From Candidatus Scalindua japonica (GTDB lineage Bacteria > Planctomycetota > Brocadiia > Brocadiales > Scalinduaceae), in NCBI RefSeq assembly GCF_002443295.1, contig NZ_BAOS01000028.1, positions 1 to 64,000 of the forward strand: a stretch of 64,000 nucleotides of DNA, read 5' to 3'. The position numbers were made by a program, and so were the translations under genes. Below, one piece after another: positions 8,396 through 18,035 of this stretch. Position 1 is the stretch's first letter, and every line of letters begins with the position of its first letter. Under the pieces are notes generated by a model. The model made no database searches and was not told the DNA's origin. It was given only the letters and a program-made list of their open reading frames with translations.

Positions 8396-9742
8396 TCACC
8401 AGGTGTCAGAAATGTGCCTGATAACCATTCCAGTCATAAGTTTAGGGTAAAAATATGTTGCCTTGGGGGGCATCTTATGTCTTTTGGTTGCAATATCTCT
8501 GATCTGACCTATTTTTGTAGGGTTAAGGAAAAAGGCGATCTGGAACTCTCCTTCGTTCACTTTTCTCACTGAATCTTCTATGCCCTGAACATATTTGACA
8601 CTTTCAGATTTTGAAATATTTCTTGCCTGAATACCCAGTACCCTATCAAATATGACTCCGTGTAAAATCCCGGTATCAATAGTTTTCCATTCAGAATATT
8701 CATCTGTTAAAATCGGATCAAGAAGTTTTTTGTCACGCAGTGTCAGAATATAGAGTTTGTTTTCACTCTCACCGATGTACATTGCAATTTTATGTTTATG
8801 TGCATCTTCACTGAGTTTTTGTGTTAATGTTTCAGCCTTGCAATCACTTCCCAAATCGCTGATATCAAAAATCTCATTTAACGCATTCTTTATCTTTTCA
8901 GGATCAAGATCTAGTATATTTCTGGCCAGTCTGTGTGTTGGTAATATCTGAAGTCCCGGGTCTTCCATAGAGACGCACATCATCATGATATAGTCTGACG
9001 GAGAATCTCCGTTACTACTTTGTTCTTTATCACTGCCATTTACAAAATCTCTGTAGAAAAGTGCTGTTTCATAGCGATGGTGCCCGTCCGCAATAAACAG
9101 CGCCCGGTCTTTCATTTGTAAAATTAACTCATTAATAATTGCTTTGTCTTTTATGGGCCAGAGCGAATTTCTGACACCATAAATATCTGTAAAATCAATA
9201 TCATGAGTTACACCGCTTCCCGGATCTCCTTCAGACACTTTATGCAAAAAGTTTGATATTTTACTCCCTTCGTCTTCAAAGAATGTAAACACCTGACTAA
9301 GGTTTGCGTTAGTGGCTTTCATCAAATTCATCCTGTCTTCTTTTGGCTTTGAAAGTGTATGTTCATGCGGATAAATTTCACCAGTTTCAAAATCTTCCAG
9401 TTTGACTAAAGAAATGAACCCTCTTCGTATGTACTTCTTACCAGATAATGTGAACTCTTGTGCATAGATATAAATAGCAGGCTCCGCCTCCTCTTTCAGA
9501 ACCTCTTCTTTTCTCCATGTATCAAAGGATTCTCCGGATCTTGTATATTTGTTATTGGATTGATCGTCTCCGGGTAATTCTTTACTCAGGATCAGTCGTA
9601 TTATGTTGTTCGGATGTAGTTTATAATAGTCATCTCTCTCATTTTCAGATATAACGTCGTAAGGAGGAGTAATCACTTTAGAAATATCTTCTATTTTATC
9701 AGGATTATATCGTAATCCCTTGAATGGTAATACCGTCGCCAT
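8396..9742 (-). CDS. DUF1015 family protein
   Basis: A 448-residue soluble protein matching the DUF1015 layout. The N terminus reads VLPFKGLRYNPDKI...VITPPYDVIS, the centre has the invariant ADGHHRYETA motif (near residue 220), and the C-terminal region contains FFLNPTKI...MPPKATYFYPKL. Family members are annotated as ParB/SerK-related or phosphatase-like, but the bacterial reaction is not established to my knowledge. It has full length and no membrane segment. It shares its strand with the ackA-pta genes upstream and ends next to the riboswitch leader, which begins the next transcript. Confidence 0.85.
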   Translation of the reverse strand: MATVLPFKGLRYNPDKIEDISKVITPPYDVISENERDDYYKLHPNNIIRLILSKELPGDDQSNNKYTRSGESFDTWRKEEVLKEEAEPAIYIYAQEFTLSGKKYIRRGFISLVKLEDFETGEIYPHEHTLSKPKEDRMNLMKATNANLSQVFTFFEDEGSKISNFLHKVSEGDPGSGVTHDIDFTDIYGVRNSLWPIKDKAIINELILQMKDRALFIADGHHRYETALFYRDFVNGSDKEQSSNGDSPSDYIMMMCVSMEDPGLQILPTHRLARNILDLDPEKIKNALNEIFDISDLGSDCKAETLTQKLSEDAHKHKIAMYIGESENKLYILTLRDKKLLDPILTDEYSEWKTIDTGILHGVIFDRVLGIQARNISKSESVKYVQGIEDSVRKVNEGEFQIAFFLNPTKIGQIRDIATKRHKMPPKATYFYPKLMTGMVIRHISDTW

Positions 9743-9839
9743 ATATTAGTCCTAATAAGTATTAATGATTTATAGATAAAAAAAGATTTTACCATATTAA
9801 TCTTTTCTTGAGAATGGCAAAAAAATAATTATATCTATT

Positions 9840-11939
9840 TTATGACTGTGCCTGTATTGCGGTTATCGCTATAGTATAAAAGATGTCTTCCACGAGACAT
9901 CCCCTGCTGAGATCGTTTACAGGTTTCTTTAAGCCTTGTATTATCGGGCCTATGGCAATTACGCCTGACGTCCTCTGCACCGCCTTATATGTATTGTTGC
10001 CTGTATTTAAATCAGGAAAAATAAAGACGGTCGCATTGCCGGCAACTTTGCTGTCCGGTAGTTTGATTCTGGCCACACCCGGATCAATGGCGGCATCGTA
10101 TTGTATCGGGCCTTCAATAAGCAAATCGGGCCTTTTGTGCCTTACAATTTCTGTCGCCTCTCTTACCTTATTAACCTCCGGCCCCTTTCCGGATTTGCCG
10201 GTAGAATATGAGAGCATGGCAATGTACGGATCTATACCGAAATTTTCAGCAGTATCCGCGCTTGTGATGGCGATATCCGAAAGCTGCTCGGCAGTCGGCA
10301 TAGGGATGATCGCGCAATCTCCGTAAACAAGCACACGGTCTTTCAGGCACATGAGGAATATACTGGAAGCATTTTTAATGTCGGGCTTTGTTTTAATTAT
10401 TTCAAATGAAGGCCTGATTGTCTGCTCTGTTGTGTGGACCGCGCCGGAAACCAGCCCATCTGCATCTCCCTTATATACCATCATAGTCCCAAAATAGATT
10501 GTGTCCTGCATCCGGTCTTGCGCGTTATCCATTGTGTAATGTTTATGTTTTCTCAGTTCATAATAGGTGTTAGCATAATCCTCAAATTTTTGTGATTCTT
10601 TGGGGTTTATGATATCGATTCCGTTATCCAGTTTCAATCCTGACATGGCAACTTTTTTCATAATCAGGTCCTTGTCTCCCAGGAGTATTATATCGGCGAT
10701 GTCCCTGTCCCTCGCCCACACCGCGGCTTTTAAAGTCCTGTCGTCATCACCCTCAGGAAGGACTATACATTTCTTTTCTGAGCATGCCCTCTCTAATATT
10801 TCGTATTTGAATATTTCCGGTGTCCGTTTCCTTATCTTTTCCAGTTTCAGTTTATCGTTTATCTTTTCATAATCGACATGTCTGTATACCAGGTCTTTCG
10901 CGATATCAATCTTCTGGAAATCATTTGAAGATACGTTGACCGCAAGAGAGTTGATTTTATTTGCAGCCTCTATTGTGTTGCTCCTTACACTGAAAACAGG
11001 AAATGATAAATCAGACAAAGTCCCAATTATATTCATTATATTGTCATTCGGGACAAGATCTCCTGTTAAAACAATTCCCGATATGTTTGGGCAGGAGGGG
11101 GAGATCAAGGATGTTATACAGCCAAGTAGTATCTCAGTCCTATCCCCTCCGGTAATAATAAGAGTCCCGTCATTAATGTACTTAATGGCATTTTCAAAGT
11201 GCATCGAGGCGATTATGGTTTCAACCGCAATATTAGAAAGAAAACTCTTTCCAAACAGAACTTCTGCATCAAGGCTTCTGGCGATATCGTATAAGCGTGG
11301 TTTCGGCAGGGTAATATCATGTGGGACAGTACCCAGATAATCTATTTTCCATTTTTTAAATAACTTTCTCAGCGATTTATCAACTTCTTCAAATCTTTCA
11401 GGCTCAACTTTATTGACAATAACACCCAGGAAATCACAGGACTGTTCAACAAATGACTCTCTTGCTGTTAAGAGACCGGAGGATATTTCGGCTATCGACT
11501 TTCCATATCCGTCTTCAATAAGGATTATTTCGGCATTCAGATTATTCGCGATGTCAGCATTTATATCAAATTCAAAAGCTGACTTCATCCCTAAATAGTC
11601 GGTGCCGTCAATAATAACTATGTCTTTGTCTTTTGCTATTTTTCTGTATGAGTCCTGTACTTTGTGAAAGAAATTTTCTTCATTATTATTTGTTATGTAA
11701 TTATTTAACTCTTTCATGGAGACCGGGTTAATGCATTTCAATTCGTCTTCAATACAGAATGTTTCCTTTATCATTATTGATTCTTTATCGTGAGTATCTT
11801 TTGCTCTGTATTTCTGGCCTATGGGCTTGAAGTAACCGACATTTGTCACCAGGCCCCTGAAGGCATTAATTAACCCAAGGCAGATTATACTCTTCCCGGA
11901 TTTTGGACCGGTAGATGCCAGGTAGATATTTTTTGCCAT
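9840..11939 (-). CDS. pta: Phosphate acetyltransferase, long form with BioD-like and DRTGG domains
   Basis: Interconverts acetyl-CoA and acetyl phosphate. At 699 residues it is the long, E. coli-type enzyme. The N-terminal P-loop-like domain (STGPKSGKSIICLGL, residues 8-22) resembles dethiobiotin synthetase, a DRTGG regulatory domain covers about residues 215-330, and the C-terminal catalytic domain begins near residue 375 (ACSEKKCIVLPEGDDDRTLKAA). The catalytic part includes MMVYKGDADGLVSGAVHTT and the closing PVNDLSRGC motif. It starts 20 bases after the ackA stop with an AAAGGAAC site, so the two genes form one operon. With CooS and citrate synthase in the window, the pair links acetyl-CoA to acetate and ATP. 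Confidence 0.95.
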   Translation of the reverse strand: MAKNIYLASTGPKSGKSIICLGLINAFRGLVTNVGYFKPIGQKYRAKDTHDKESIMIKETFCIEDELKCINPVSMKELNNYITNNNEENFFHKVQDSYRKIAKDKDIVIIDGTDYLGMKSAFEFDINADIANNLNAEIILIEDGYGKSIAEISSGLLTARESFVEQSCDFLGVIVNKVEPERFEEVDKSLRKLFKKWKIDYLGTVPHDITLPKPRLYDIARSLDAEVLFGKSFLSNIAVETIIASMHFENAIKYINDGTLIITGGDRTEILLGCITSLISPSCPNISGIVLTGDLVPNDNIMNIIGTLSDLSFPVFSVRSNTIEAANKINSLAVNVSSNDFQKIDIAKDLVYRHVDYEKINDKLKLEKIRKRTPEIFKYEILERACSEKKCIVLPEGDDDRTLKAAVWARDRDIADIILLGDKDLIMKKVAMSGLKLDNGIDIINPKESQKFEDYANTYYELRKHKHYTMDNAQDRMQDTIYFGTMMVYKGDADGLVSGAVHTTEQTIRPSFEIIKTKPDIKNASSIFLMCLKDRVLVYGDCAIIPMPTAEQLSDIAITSADTAENFGIDPYIAMLSYSTGKSGKGPEVNKVREATEIVRHKRPDLLIEGPIQYDAAIDPGVARIKLPDSKVAGNATVFIFPDLNTGNNTYKAVQRTSGVIAIGPIIQGLKKPVNDLSRGCLVEDIFYTIAITAIQAQS

Positions 11940-11959
11940 TCTGGTTTGTTCCTTTAACG

Positions 11960-13177
11960 TTAAGGTTTGTCTATAATCTGTGCCGTGTCTCTGGCTATTA
12001 CCAACTCTTCATTTGTTGGCACACACAACACCCTGACTTTAGAATTCTGAGTGGTCAATTCTCCTTCTATTCCAATAGCTTTCTTGTTCTTATCTTCATC
12101 AAAGTCAATACCAAGATATTCCATGTCAGTACAACACATACTCCTTATAAGTGCGGCGTTTTCTCCGATTCCACCGGTAAAAACAATTACGTCCGCACCG
12201 TTCATTGTCGCTGAATACATACCGATATATTTCCTGATCCGGTATGAGTACATCTGTAAAGCGAGCCTTGCTCTGTCGTTTCCTTCTTGATACGCCTTAA
12301 TAAGGTCCCGCATATCAGAACTGATTCCTGAAATTCCAATCAGGCCGCATTCATGGTTCATCAACATGTCACACTCATGCGGGCTGAGCCCCTCCTTCTC
12401 CATAATGAAGAGGACCATTGCGGGATCAACATCACCACATCGAGTTCCCATTATCAGCCCTTCCAAAGGCGTGAATCCCATGGATGTATCCATAGATTTA
12501 CCATACTTAACCGCTGCAACACTGGCCCCGTTTCCAAGATGACACGTAATTATTTTTAATTCCTGAATGCTCTGACCAACAATCTCTGCCGCCTTGTGCG
12601 CAACATAGAAATGGCTTGTTCCGTGAAATCCGTATCGTCTGAATCTATACTTCTCATAAAATTTATAGTCAAGTGCGTAAGTATAAACATAATCTTCCAT
12701 TGTCTGGTGAAAAGCAGTGTCAAATACGGCTACCTGTGGAATGCCTGGCAGCAGTTCTTTACAAACAAGTATTCCCTTCAAATTATGAGGATTGTGAAGT
12801 GGAGCGAGTTCACTACAGGCATCTATCTGCTTAATAGTATTGTCTGTTATAAGCACTGATTCCGTGAAATGCTCTGCTCCGTGGACAACTCTATGTCCTA
12901 TTGCCGCGACTTCACTCTTATCACCAATAACGCCAGACTGGCTATGTGTGATGTCTTCGATAATCTCTGAAATTGCAGAATTATGATCAAGTGTATCGCA
13001 CTCTCTGGTAAGGTCTTTGTCACCAAATTTGAATTTTATGAGTGATTGTGGCAGTCCGAGCCTTTCAACTATTCCACTGGCCAGAACATTCTCATCGGCC
13101 ATATTAATAAGCTGAAATTTAACCGAAGAACTGCCACTGTTAATCACCAGGATGTTTAAATGACTTTTTCTTTTCAT
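11960..13177 (-). CDS. ackA: Acetate kinase
   Basis: Forms ATP and acetate from acetyl phosphate and ADP, or the reverse. The 405-residue length and motifs match the family: NILVINSGSSSVKFQL at the N terminus, GHRVVHGAEHF, the active-site region FDTAFHQTM, RRYGFHGTSH, HLGNGASVAA, and the C-terminal FTGGIGENAALIR. No key residue is missing. It is the first gene of the ackA-pta operon. A 45-residue possible frame and a repeat-rich gap lie upstream. Confidence 0.96.
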   Translation of the reverse strand: MKRKSHLNILVINSGSSSVKFQLINMADENVLASGIVERLGLPQSLIKFKFGDKDLTRECDTLDHNSAISEIIEDITHSQSGVIGDKSEVAAIGHRVVHGAEHFTESVLITDNTIKQIDACSELAPLHNPHNLKGILVCKELLPGIPQVAVFDTAFHQTMEDYVYTYALDYKFYEKYRFRRYGFHGTSHFYVAHKAAEIVGQSIQELKIITCHLGNGASVAAVKYGKSMDTSMGFTPLEGLIMGTRCGDVDPAMVLFIMEKEGLSPHECDMLMNHECGLIGISGISSDMRDLIKAYQEGNDRARLALQMYSYRIRKYIGMYSATMNGADVIVFTGGIGENAALIRSMCCTDMEYLGIDFDEDKNKKAIGIEGELTTQNSKVRVLCVPTNEELVIARDTAQIIDKP

Positions 13178-13232
13178 GTATTATCTGCCTCTGTTTAATT
13201 TGAGTAATCTTCCTTTCCGTTTATCCGGTTTT

Positions 13233-13373
13233 TTAATTTCGCGCTTCCTGCTCTGTATTGTGGTGTCGGGTTGACCTGTATTCCTGGAAAAGCAGCGGTT
13301 GGCCTGTTGCCTCAATTACATCACGCCAGAGTTCCTGGTGTGGGGCGATGCGTTTTCTGCCTGAAACTGCCAT
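13233..13373 (-). CDS. Possible small protein upstream of ackA
   Basis: A 46-codon frame (MAVSGRKRIAPHQELW...) is preceded by AGGGG about 12 bases before the ATG. It has a balanced, protein-like composition in an otherwise non-coding gap and ends 55 bases before ackA. I recognise no family. It could be a leader peptide, a small protein or chance. Confidence 0.3.
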   Translation of the reverse strand: MAVSGRKRIAPHQELWRDVIEATGQPLLFQEYRSTRHHNTEQEARN

Positions 13374-13528
13374 GCACTTAAACCCCTATAGCAATTTGCC
13401 TTATCGCCATAGTCACATCGCATTATTATACTTTTATTATTTGGTACGTCTATGTTAAAACCGGATAAAACGTCCAATTTTTATACATTTATAGTTAGTG
13501 GTAATTTGGGACTGTCCCCCACCCCCCC

Positions 13529-13571
13529 CCAGAACTTCAATGTCGGGCTGGCGAACGGATTCATCCGGGTG
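13529..13571. repeat. Dispersed 43-bp repeat, copy 1
   Basis: The 43 bases match the reverse complement of 53897-53939 with four mismatches. Both copies lie between genes. A C-rich tract (13516-13530) adjoins this copy. It is probably a degenerate mobile or palindromic repeat family of the genome. Confidence 0.6.
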
Positions 13572-13728
13572 TGGAAACGAGCCCTACATATTCTGATCAA
13601 GAATCGCTCAGTTCAGGTTAATAGTAAATTAGTAAGAAAAAAGAGTGCTTCCCGAGAAAAAAAAGTTAGAATGATTAACAGAAATCTATGTGAAATAAGT
13701 TAGATTACTATAGAGACGAAAGACTATC

Positions 13729-13796
13729 CTTCGACTCCCTGTCCTTACCGGCCAAGGCGGGCGCTCACGATGACGTCACACTGGGCGAAGTCGAAG
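13729..13796. repeat. Imperfect palindromic intergenic repeat
   Basis: Eight-base complementary ends (CTTCGACT at 13729-13736, AGTCGAAG at 13789-13796) enclose a G+C-rich stretch that contrasts with its AT-rich surroundings. Nothing in it looks coding. It resembles short palindromic elements scattered through many bacterial genomes. Confidence 0.4.
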
Positions 13797-13954
13797 TGTT
13801 ATAACATTGAATTTCCTATGCATCAAGTTAAGCATTCGGCAACTTTTTTTGGTTGATAACTTACGTAGTGTTTTCAGTATATATACAATGCGTTGCATAG
13901 ACAAAACGAGTTTGTCTATGTAACCCTACAGAATCAAAGACTTTGAAATTACTA

Positions 13955-14341
13955 ATGAAAAAATACTCAATAGATCTTAAAAATTTGAAAAGAGAGGTAC
14001 GGCTGGACTATTATAAAAGCTCTGGTCCCGGCGGCCAGCACAAGAATAAGACAATGTCTTGTGTGAGGTTATATCACAAGCCTACAGGGATAAGGGTAGT
14101 CGCAACGGAATCACGTTCTCAAATTAAGAACAGAGAGCTTGCCTTTAAAAGACTCCAGGTGAAGCTAATGGAATTAAACATCGAAGAGAAAGAGCGGATC
14201 CTTACGAGAAAACCCCGCTATGTGAAGGAACAGATTCTAAAAAATAAAAAAAACGATCTGAAAAAAAACAGACCAGAAAAAGAGTTTCCGGGGATGACCC
14301 GGAATGAAGGGCTGAAATTTTTTTTTAAGACCGGAGTTTAA
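13955..14341 (+). CDS. Release-factor-like protein with GGQ domain
   Basis: About 128 residues containing the peptidyl-tRNA hydrolysis motif in SSGPGGQHKNKTMSCVRL, followed by a basic Lys/Arg-rich tail. It lacks the codon-recognition domains of RF1 and RF2. Such stand-alone GGQ proteins (ArfB/YaeJ-like or RF-like) release peptides from stalled or aberrant ribosomes; which activity this one has is an inference. The start is uncertain: an upstream TTG at 13943 is in frame, but the ATG at 13955 looks better. The lipoprotein gene begins 72 bases downstream on the same strand. Confidence 0.75.
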   Translation: MKKYSIDLKNLKREVRLDYYKSSGPGGQHKNKTMSCVRLYHKPTGIRVVATESRSQIKNRELAFKRLQVKLMELNIEEKERILTRKPRYVKEQILKNKKNDLKKNRPEKEFPGMTRNEGLKFFFKTGV

Positions 14342-14412
14342 AGGCATTGACAGTTGTATTTTATTTAAATACAATGGATGCTTATATTTATGAACTTATA
14401 ATTTAATATCTA

Positions 14413-15417
14413 ATGAAAAGGTTTATCTCTTTTTTAAAGAACCTTAAAGGTTTAATTGTTTTAGTTTTAATTGCATTATGCACTGCGGGATGTTTCTCTC
14501 GAAACAGTGATCGAAAGACCACGGGAGACGAGCCTTTCTTTCAGGATGAAGCAGGTCTTGCTGAACATGGCAAGAAAACGACTCTGGACAGATTGTATCA
14601 GCTTGACCCGGGAGATAATGAGTTTAAAATTTCTGACAACTACTATACAGACCCTCCCAGGAAGATCGCAATTCTCCCTTTTGATAATCTGGTAGGAGGT
14701 AAATATATCCTGAACTCAGTCCCTATCCCCAGGTTTAGCAAGAAAAAGACGGATGGTTGGAACTGGACTTACGCGAACAGATTGAGAAGGTTTTTCTTTG
14801 GCCATTTTGCGTCAAGAGAATTTGTAGATATAGAGCTAATGTATATAGACGGTATGTTGCAGGAACTTGGGGTCTCAACACCCAATGAGTTATATAAGAT
14901 GCCTGCCCAGGAGCTGGGCAGAATACTTGGCGCTGATGCACTGATATATGGCAAAGTGACAGAATATAAAAACTCCTATTACGCACTCTATAAACAGATC
15001 AGGATTGGATTAAGTATCAAATGTGTTTCTACGAAAGACGGCTCTCTCTTTTTTGAAGGCGAACAGGTAAGGCATGACAATGATATCCGTGTGGCAACAA
15101 ACCCTCTTGATATGGTAATCGCATCGTTCCAGAATTCGATGAGCATGAGAGACGTTTACGCGGCAAGGGCCAGTGAGGAGGTAGTCCGTGAGTTAGTTTT
15201 AAGAATCCCTATTGTTAACTCATTTATTGAAGAGGAAGAAAAGCGTATTAAAGAAAGAATCAAAGAGCAACTCTCATTTCTGCCAACGTCGGATACGCCG
15301 GTATCTGATAAAGGCAATGATGGCGATACCGCCTTTCCACATGTTCATGACGATATTGAAAAACGTACACAAGCACAGACCTTCCCATCTGATACTCTTA
15401 AATATGGAGTACAGTAA
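14413..15417 (+). CDS. Lipoprotein, GNA1162/CsgG-like fold
   Basis: A 334-residue lipoprotein with signal peptide and lipobox LCTAGC (lipidated Cys27). Downstream, KIAILPFDNL and LGADALIYGKVTEY are the strand and helix pattern of the CsgG/TolB-N-like superfamily. The segment MRDVYAARASEEVVRELVLRIPI resembles the end of the DUF799 (GNA1162) family. The C-terminal 60 residues are a charged helix and a low-complexity tail. GNA1162-type proteins sit in the outer membrane with poorly known roles. It is followed by a long perfect hairpin that probably ends the transcript. Confidence 0.65.
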   Translation: MKRFISFLKNLKGLIVLVLIALCTAGCFSRNSDRKTTGDEPFFQDEAGLAEHGKKTTLDRLYQLDPGDNEFKISDNYYTDPPRKIAILPFDNLVGGKYILNSVPIPRFSKKKTDGWNWTYANRLRRFFFGHFASREFVDIELMYIDGMLQELGVSTPNELYKMPAQELGRILGADALIYGKVTEYKNSYYALYKQIRIGLSIKCVSTKDGSLFFEGEQVRHDNDIRVATNPLDMVIASFQNSMSMRDVYAARASEEVVRELVLRIPIVNSFIEEEEKRIKERIKEQLSFLPTSDTPVSDKGNDGDTAFPHVHDDIEKRTQAQTFPSDTLKYGVQ

Positions 15418-15438
15418 CCCCGTTCGGGCAGGCGTGTT

Positions 15439-15484
15439 ACGGTATTTTAAATCATTAACTGGTTCAAATGATTTAAAATACCGT
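15439..15484. terminator. Perfect 18-bp inverted repeat after the lipoprotein gene
   Basis: The arms 15439-15456 and 15467-15484 are exactly complementary over 18 bases, with two more pairs possible outside and a 10-base loop. It begins 22 bases after the lipoprotein stop. There is no strong T run, so it may be a terminator that works on both strands or a dispersed palindrome. Confidence 0.55.
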
Positions 15485-15721
15485 AAATCGTGTTGATTGA
15501 ACCGAAACTTTTAGATTCAGGCTGCCCGCCGGAAAAACGTGTTGGTCTGGCAAGCCTGAACCAGCTACAGAATTTCAATTTCGACCTACTTCGTCGGTAA
15601 AAATAAAATAAATAAAGATAGATGGCAAAAAATTGGCCCAACAAATTGATACAAGTGCATGTTTGGATTGGTGCGACTCATAAATCAGATGAGGACGGAG
15701 GGATCATCCTCACGTACCCGC

Positions 15722-16633
15722 TCAGTTATGGTGCACTTCAGGACGGTTTATGTATGCAGAAGATGCAACTTTGTTCTGTGATTGTACCTTTGCTGTTGCT
15801 ATTAACCTTTCCACAATTGGTTTTGTCAGGTCTTCTTTTACGTTAAGGTCGCCGGGGTTCTCCTGTACGAGATTCAAGATGGTTAATACAAATGCTGCCA
15901 TGGTATCTATGGGTTGTACAAGAGTAGGTTCTGTCTGTTCAGCGGTCTTGAAAAATTTAAACCTGCCTTTTCTCTCCCCGTGTTCATCTGTATATAGTTC
16001 AACAATTGTGTAACTGCCTTTAACTGTCTCAGATAAAACACTGTCAAATAATTTCAGGAGTGCCTCTTTCTGTGTGCTCAAATGCTCATAACCTTGTCGA
16101 TAATTGCCTTGTGAATCCAGAGCTCCTGCTATTCTGAACCACCCGTGAAATGATATTGTTTTAAAAAATTTCTTTATCTTTCCGCCATATATTATCGGTT
16201 CTGCTATTTCTTTCTTCACAAGAAAGTATAGCTTTGGCATATTTGCCGTATAGCTGTAAGACCTGATATCCGCATTGTAGACCAGATATTTAATAAACTC
16301 TTTATCTTTAATAGTATATTCATTGATTTTATGGCCAAGTTGTCCCCACTGTTCTATAACATCTGACAATTGGTGTTCGGGTATTTCTAACATCTTCACT
16401 GTAGTATATCCGTTTTTTTTGATGTTTACATGTTCTGAGATTATACTGCCTGTATCTGCCTGCCTGTCCCTGATATTTATTATTGCTGTTTGGTATTTAG
16501 CGGGTATTGCAGATGTTGCGGCATAAACTTCCTTGTGTCCTATATAGGCCAAAGGAGAAAGAGGGTTTACCGGATTTATTGTAAAAGCTAATATAATGAA
16601 GCTAATGTAAATAGTACGTATTATTCTCTGCAT
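15722..16633 (-). CDS. Secreted protein of unknown function
   Basis: The start MQRIIRTIYISF is preferred because GGGGA lies 11 bases upstream; six earlier codons are also open. A hydrophobic signal segment (residues 5-18) is followed by a mature domain of about 270 residues with mixed helix and strand character and no cysteine clusters. I recognise no family. The pentapeptide-repeat gene lies 121 bases upstream on the same strand and is also exported, so the two may be co-transcribed. Confidence 0.6.
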   Translation of the reverse strand: MQRIIRTIYISFIILAFTINPVNPLSPLAYIGHKEVYAATSAIPAKYQTAIINIRDRQADTGSIISEHVNIKKNGYTTVKMLEIPEHQLSDVIEQWGQLGHKINEYTIKDKEFIKYLVYNADIRSYSYTANMPKLYFLVKKEIAEPIIYGGKIKKFFKTISFHGWFRIAGALDSQGNYRQGYEHLSTQKEALLKLFDSVLSETVKGSYTIVELYTDEHGERKGRFKFFKTAEQTEPTLVQPIDTMAAFVLTILNLVQENPGDLNVKEDLTKPIVERLIATAKVQSQNKVASSAYINRPEVHHN

Positions 16634-16754
16634 AAGTACCGGTCCCCACATTAAGTTTGTTTTTTTAATATAAGCAGTTGTGTTGCGTTAGTTACTCTTA
16701 TCGGTACTATGAGAAATAACTTTAGTTCTTTTTTGGATTTTTTTATGACTTCGG

Positions 16755-17792
16755 TTATTTATCAGCTTTGTGCTGTTCTATCTGTTTGAAGGTTATGTCT
16801 TCCGGCAGGCGTGTACGTATATCAACGATGGCCAGTGCGAGTTGCTTCATCGTTATGTTTTTTACTTGCCTCAAATCGGCCCCGCGTAAATCGACATCGC
16901 GCAGGTCCGACCTTGACAGGTTTGCACCGGTCAAGTTTGCTGCCAATAATTTTGCCTTCTGTAAGTCTGCTCCCGAGAGGTCCACTCCCTGGAGACTCGC
17001 GCCTGTCAAATCTGCCCTTTGAAGGTTTGCCTGCTTCAAATTTGCGCCCTGCAGGCTCGCGTTCTTCAAGTTTGCCTTTTGAAGATTCGCCTCCCACAAG
17101 TTTGCATCATGCAGGTTTGATGCTGACAAATTTGAATGTGATAAATTTGCTCCCGTCAGATCTGCCTTCTGAAAGGATGACCACGGCATCTCCGCTCCTT
17201 CAAAATCTCCCCATCGCAATAACATCCCTTTCGCATCCGCACCTTCCAGCATTTTAATACCTAAAGCGCTTTTCAACCTGTCCTTGTTGTATTTTGGTAT
17301 ATCCCCAAACGTTATACCATCCGGAAATTTTGTCTTTTTATCATATACAGCTACAGCAATCTGCCGGAGGAAGAGATTTTTAGCGCCAGCTAGATTCGTT
17401 CCACGTAAGTCTGTTTCTTCCAGATTTGTCCGGGACAGATCCGCCCCGCGTAAATCCGCCTCCTTCAGGTTCGTCGTTCTCAGATTTGCCCCCGATAGAT
17501 CTGTTCCCTGCAAGTTTGCCCGCGCCAGGTTCACCCCCTGCAGATTGATCCATCGTAGATCTGTCTTTGTCAAGTCAGCTCCTGCTAACGAATCAACACC
17601 CAGCCTTCTCTTAAGCTTCTCTTCTTCGTATCCGATGTCGCCTTCCTGCAGTGCTGCCTTATTCCTTTTCACAGTAACAACGTTATGCCTGGAAACCTCA
17701 GTTGTATATGCAACTGACAATTCGAAAAGCGTACAAAAACAAATTCCGAAACCTACAATTAGTAAATATCTTTTTGAACTGTTTTTAACCAT
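16755..17792 (-). CDS. Exported pentapeptide-repeat protein
   Basis: About 345 residues from MVKNSSKRYLL (AAGGTG upstream; ten earlier codons are open). After a signal peptide, two blocks of A(D/N)LxX pentapeptides form right-handed quadrilateral beta-helices, at about residues 70-140 and 180-310. Each block ends with a similar cap: LRQIAVAVYDKKTKFPDGITF and MKQLALAIVDIRTRLPEDITF. The protein is therefore an internal duplication of a helix-plus-cap unit. Pentapeptide proteins are structural or binding modules, and the target here is unknown. Confidence 0.85.
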   Translation of the reverse strand: MVKNSSKRYLLIVGFGICFCTLFELSVAYTTEVSRHNVVTVKRNKAALQEGDIGYEEEKLKRRLGVDSLAGADLTKTDLRWINLQGVNLARANLQGTDLSGANLRTTNLKEADLRGADLSRTNLEETDLRGTNLAGAKNLFLRQIAVAVYDKKTKFPDGITFGDIPKYNKDRLKSALGIKMLEGADAKGMLLRWGDFEGAEMPWSSFQKADLTGANLSHSNLSASNLHDANLWEANLQKANLKNASLQGANLKQANLQRADLTGASLQGVDLSGADLQKAKLLAANLTGANLSRSDLRDVDLRGADLRQVKNITMKQLALAIVDIRTRLPEDITFKQIEQHKADK

Positions 17793-18035
17793 TTTCAACA
17801 CGCACCTTACGGCCAATAACACAAAAATACAGATGTCCCCTCCAGCAAAATTGCAAAAGTAATGACAATATTACCAGTTTATTCCTTGTTATCAAACCCT
17901 ATTGAATTAGATACAATTTCTCATTTATTATTTGCACTTGACATAATGTTAAAACTATCATCAAATAAGTATTATACACTTAGTTGTGTGGCTCTAGTTA
18001 GTATGGTAAGAAGATGAGACTTTGATATGGTATAC

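Noticed and set aside
13452-13703. 83-codon plus-strand open frame
   Set aside because: It runs through a C-rich tract and the 43-bp dispersed repeat, with no ribosome site and no recognisable motif.
15457-15484. GGTTCAAAT resembling a tRNA T-loop
   Set aside because: It belongs to an 18-base inverted repeat; no acceptor stem, D-loop or anticodon arm can be folded.
16800-17600. Periodic 15-base pattern
   Set aside because: It is explained by pentapeptide repeats in the protein.
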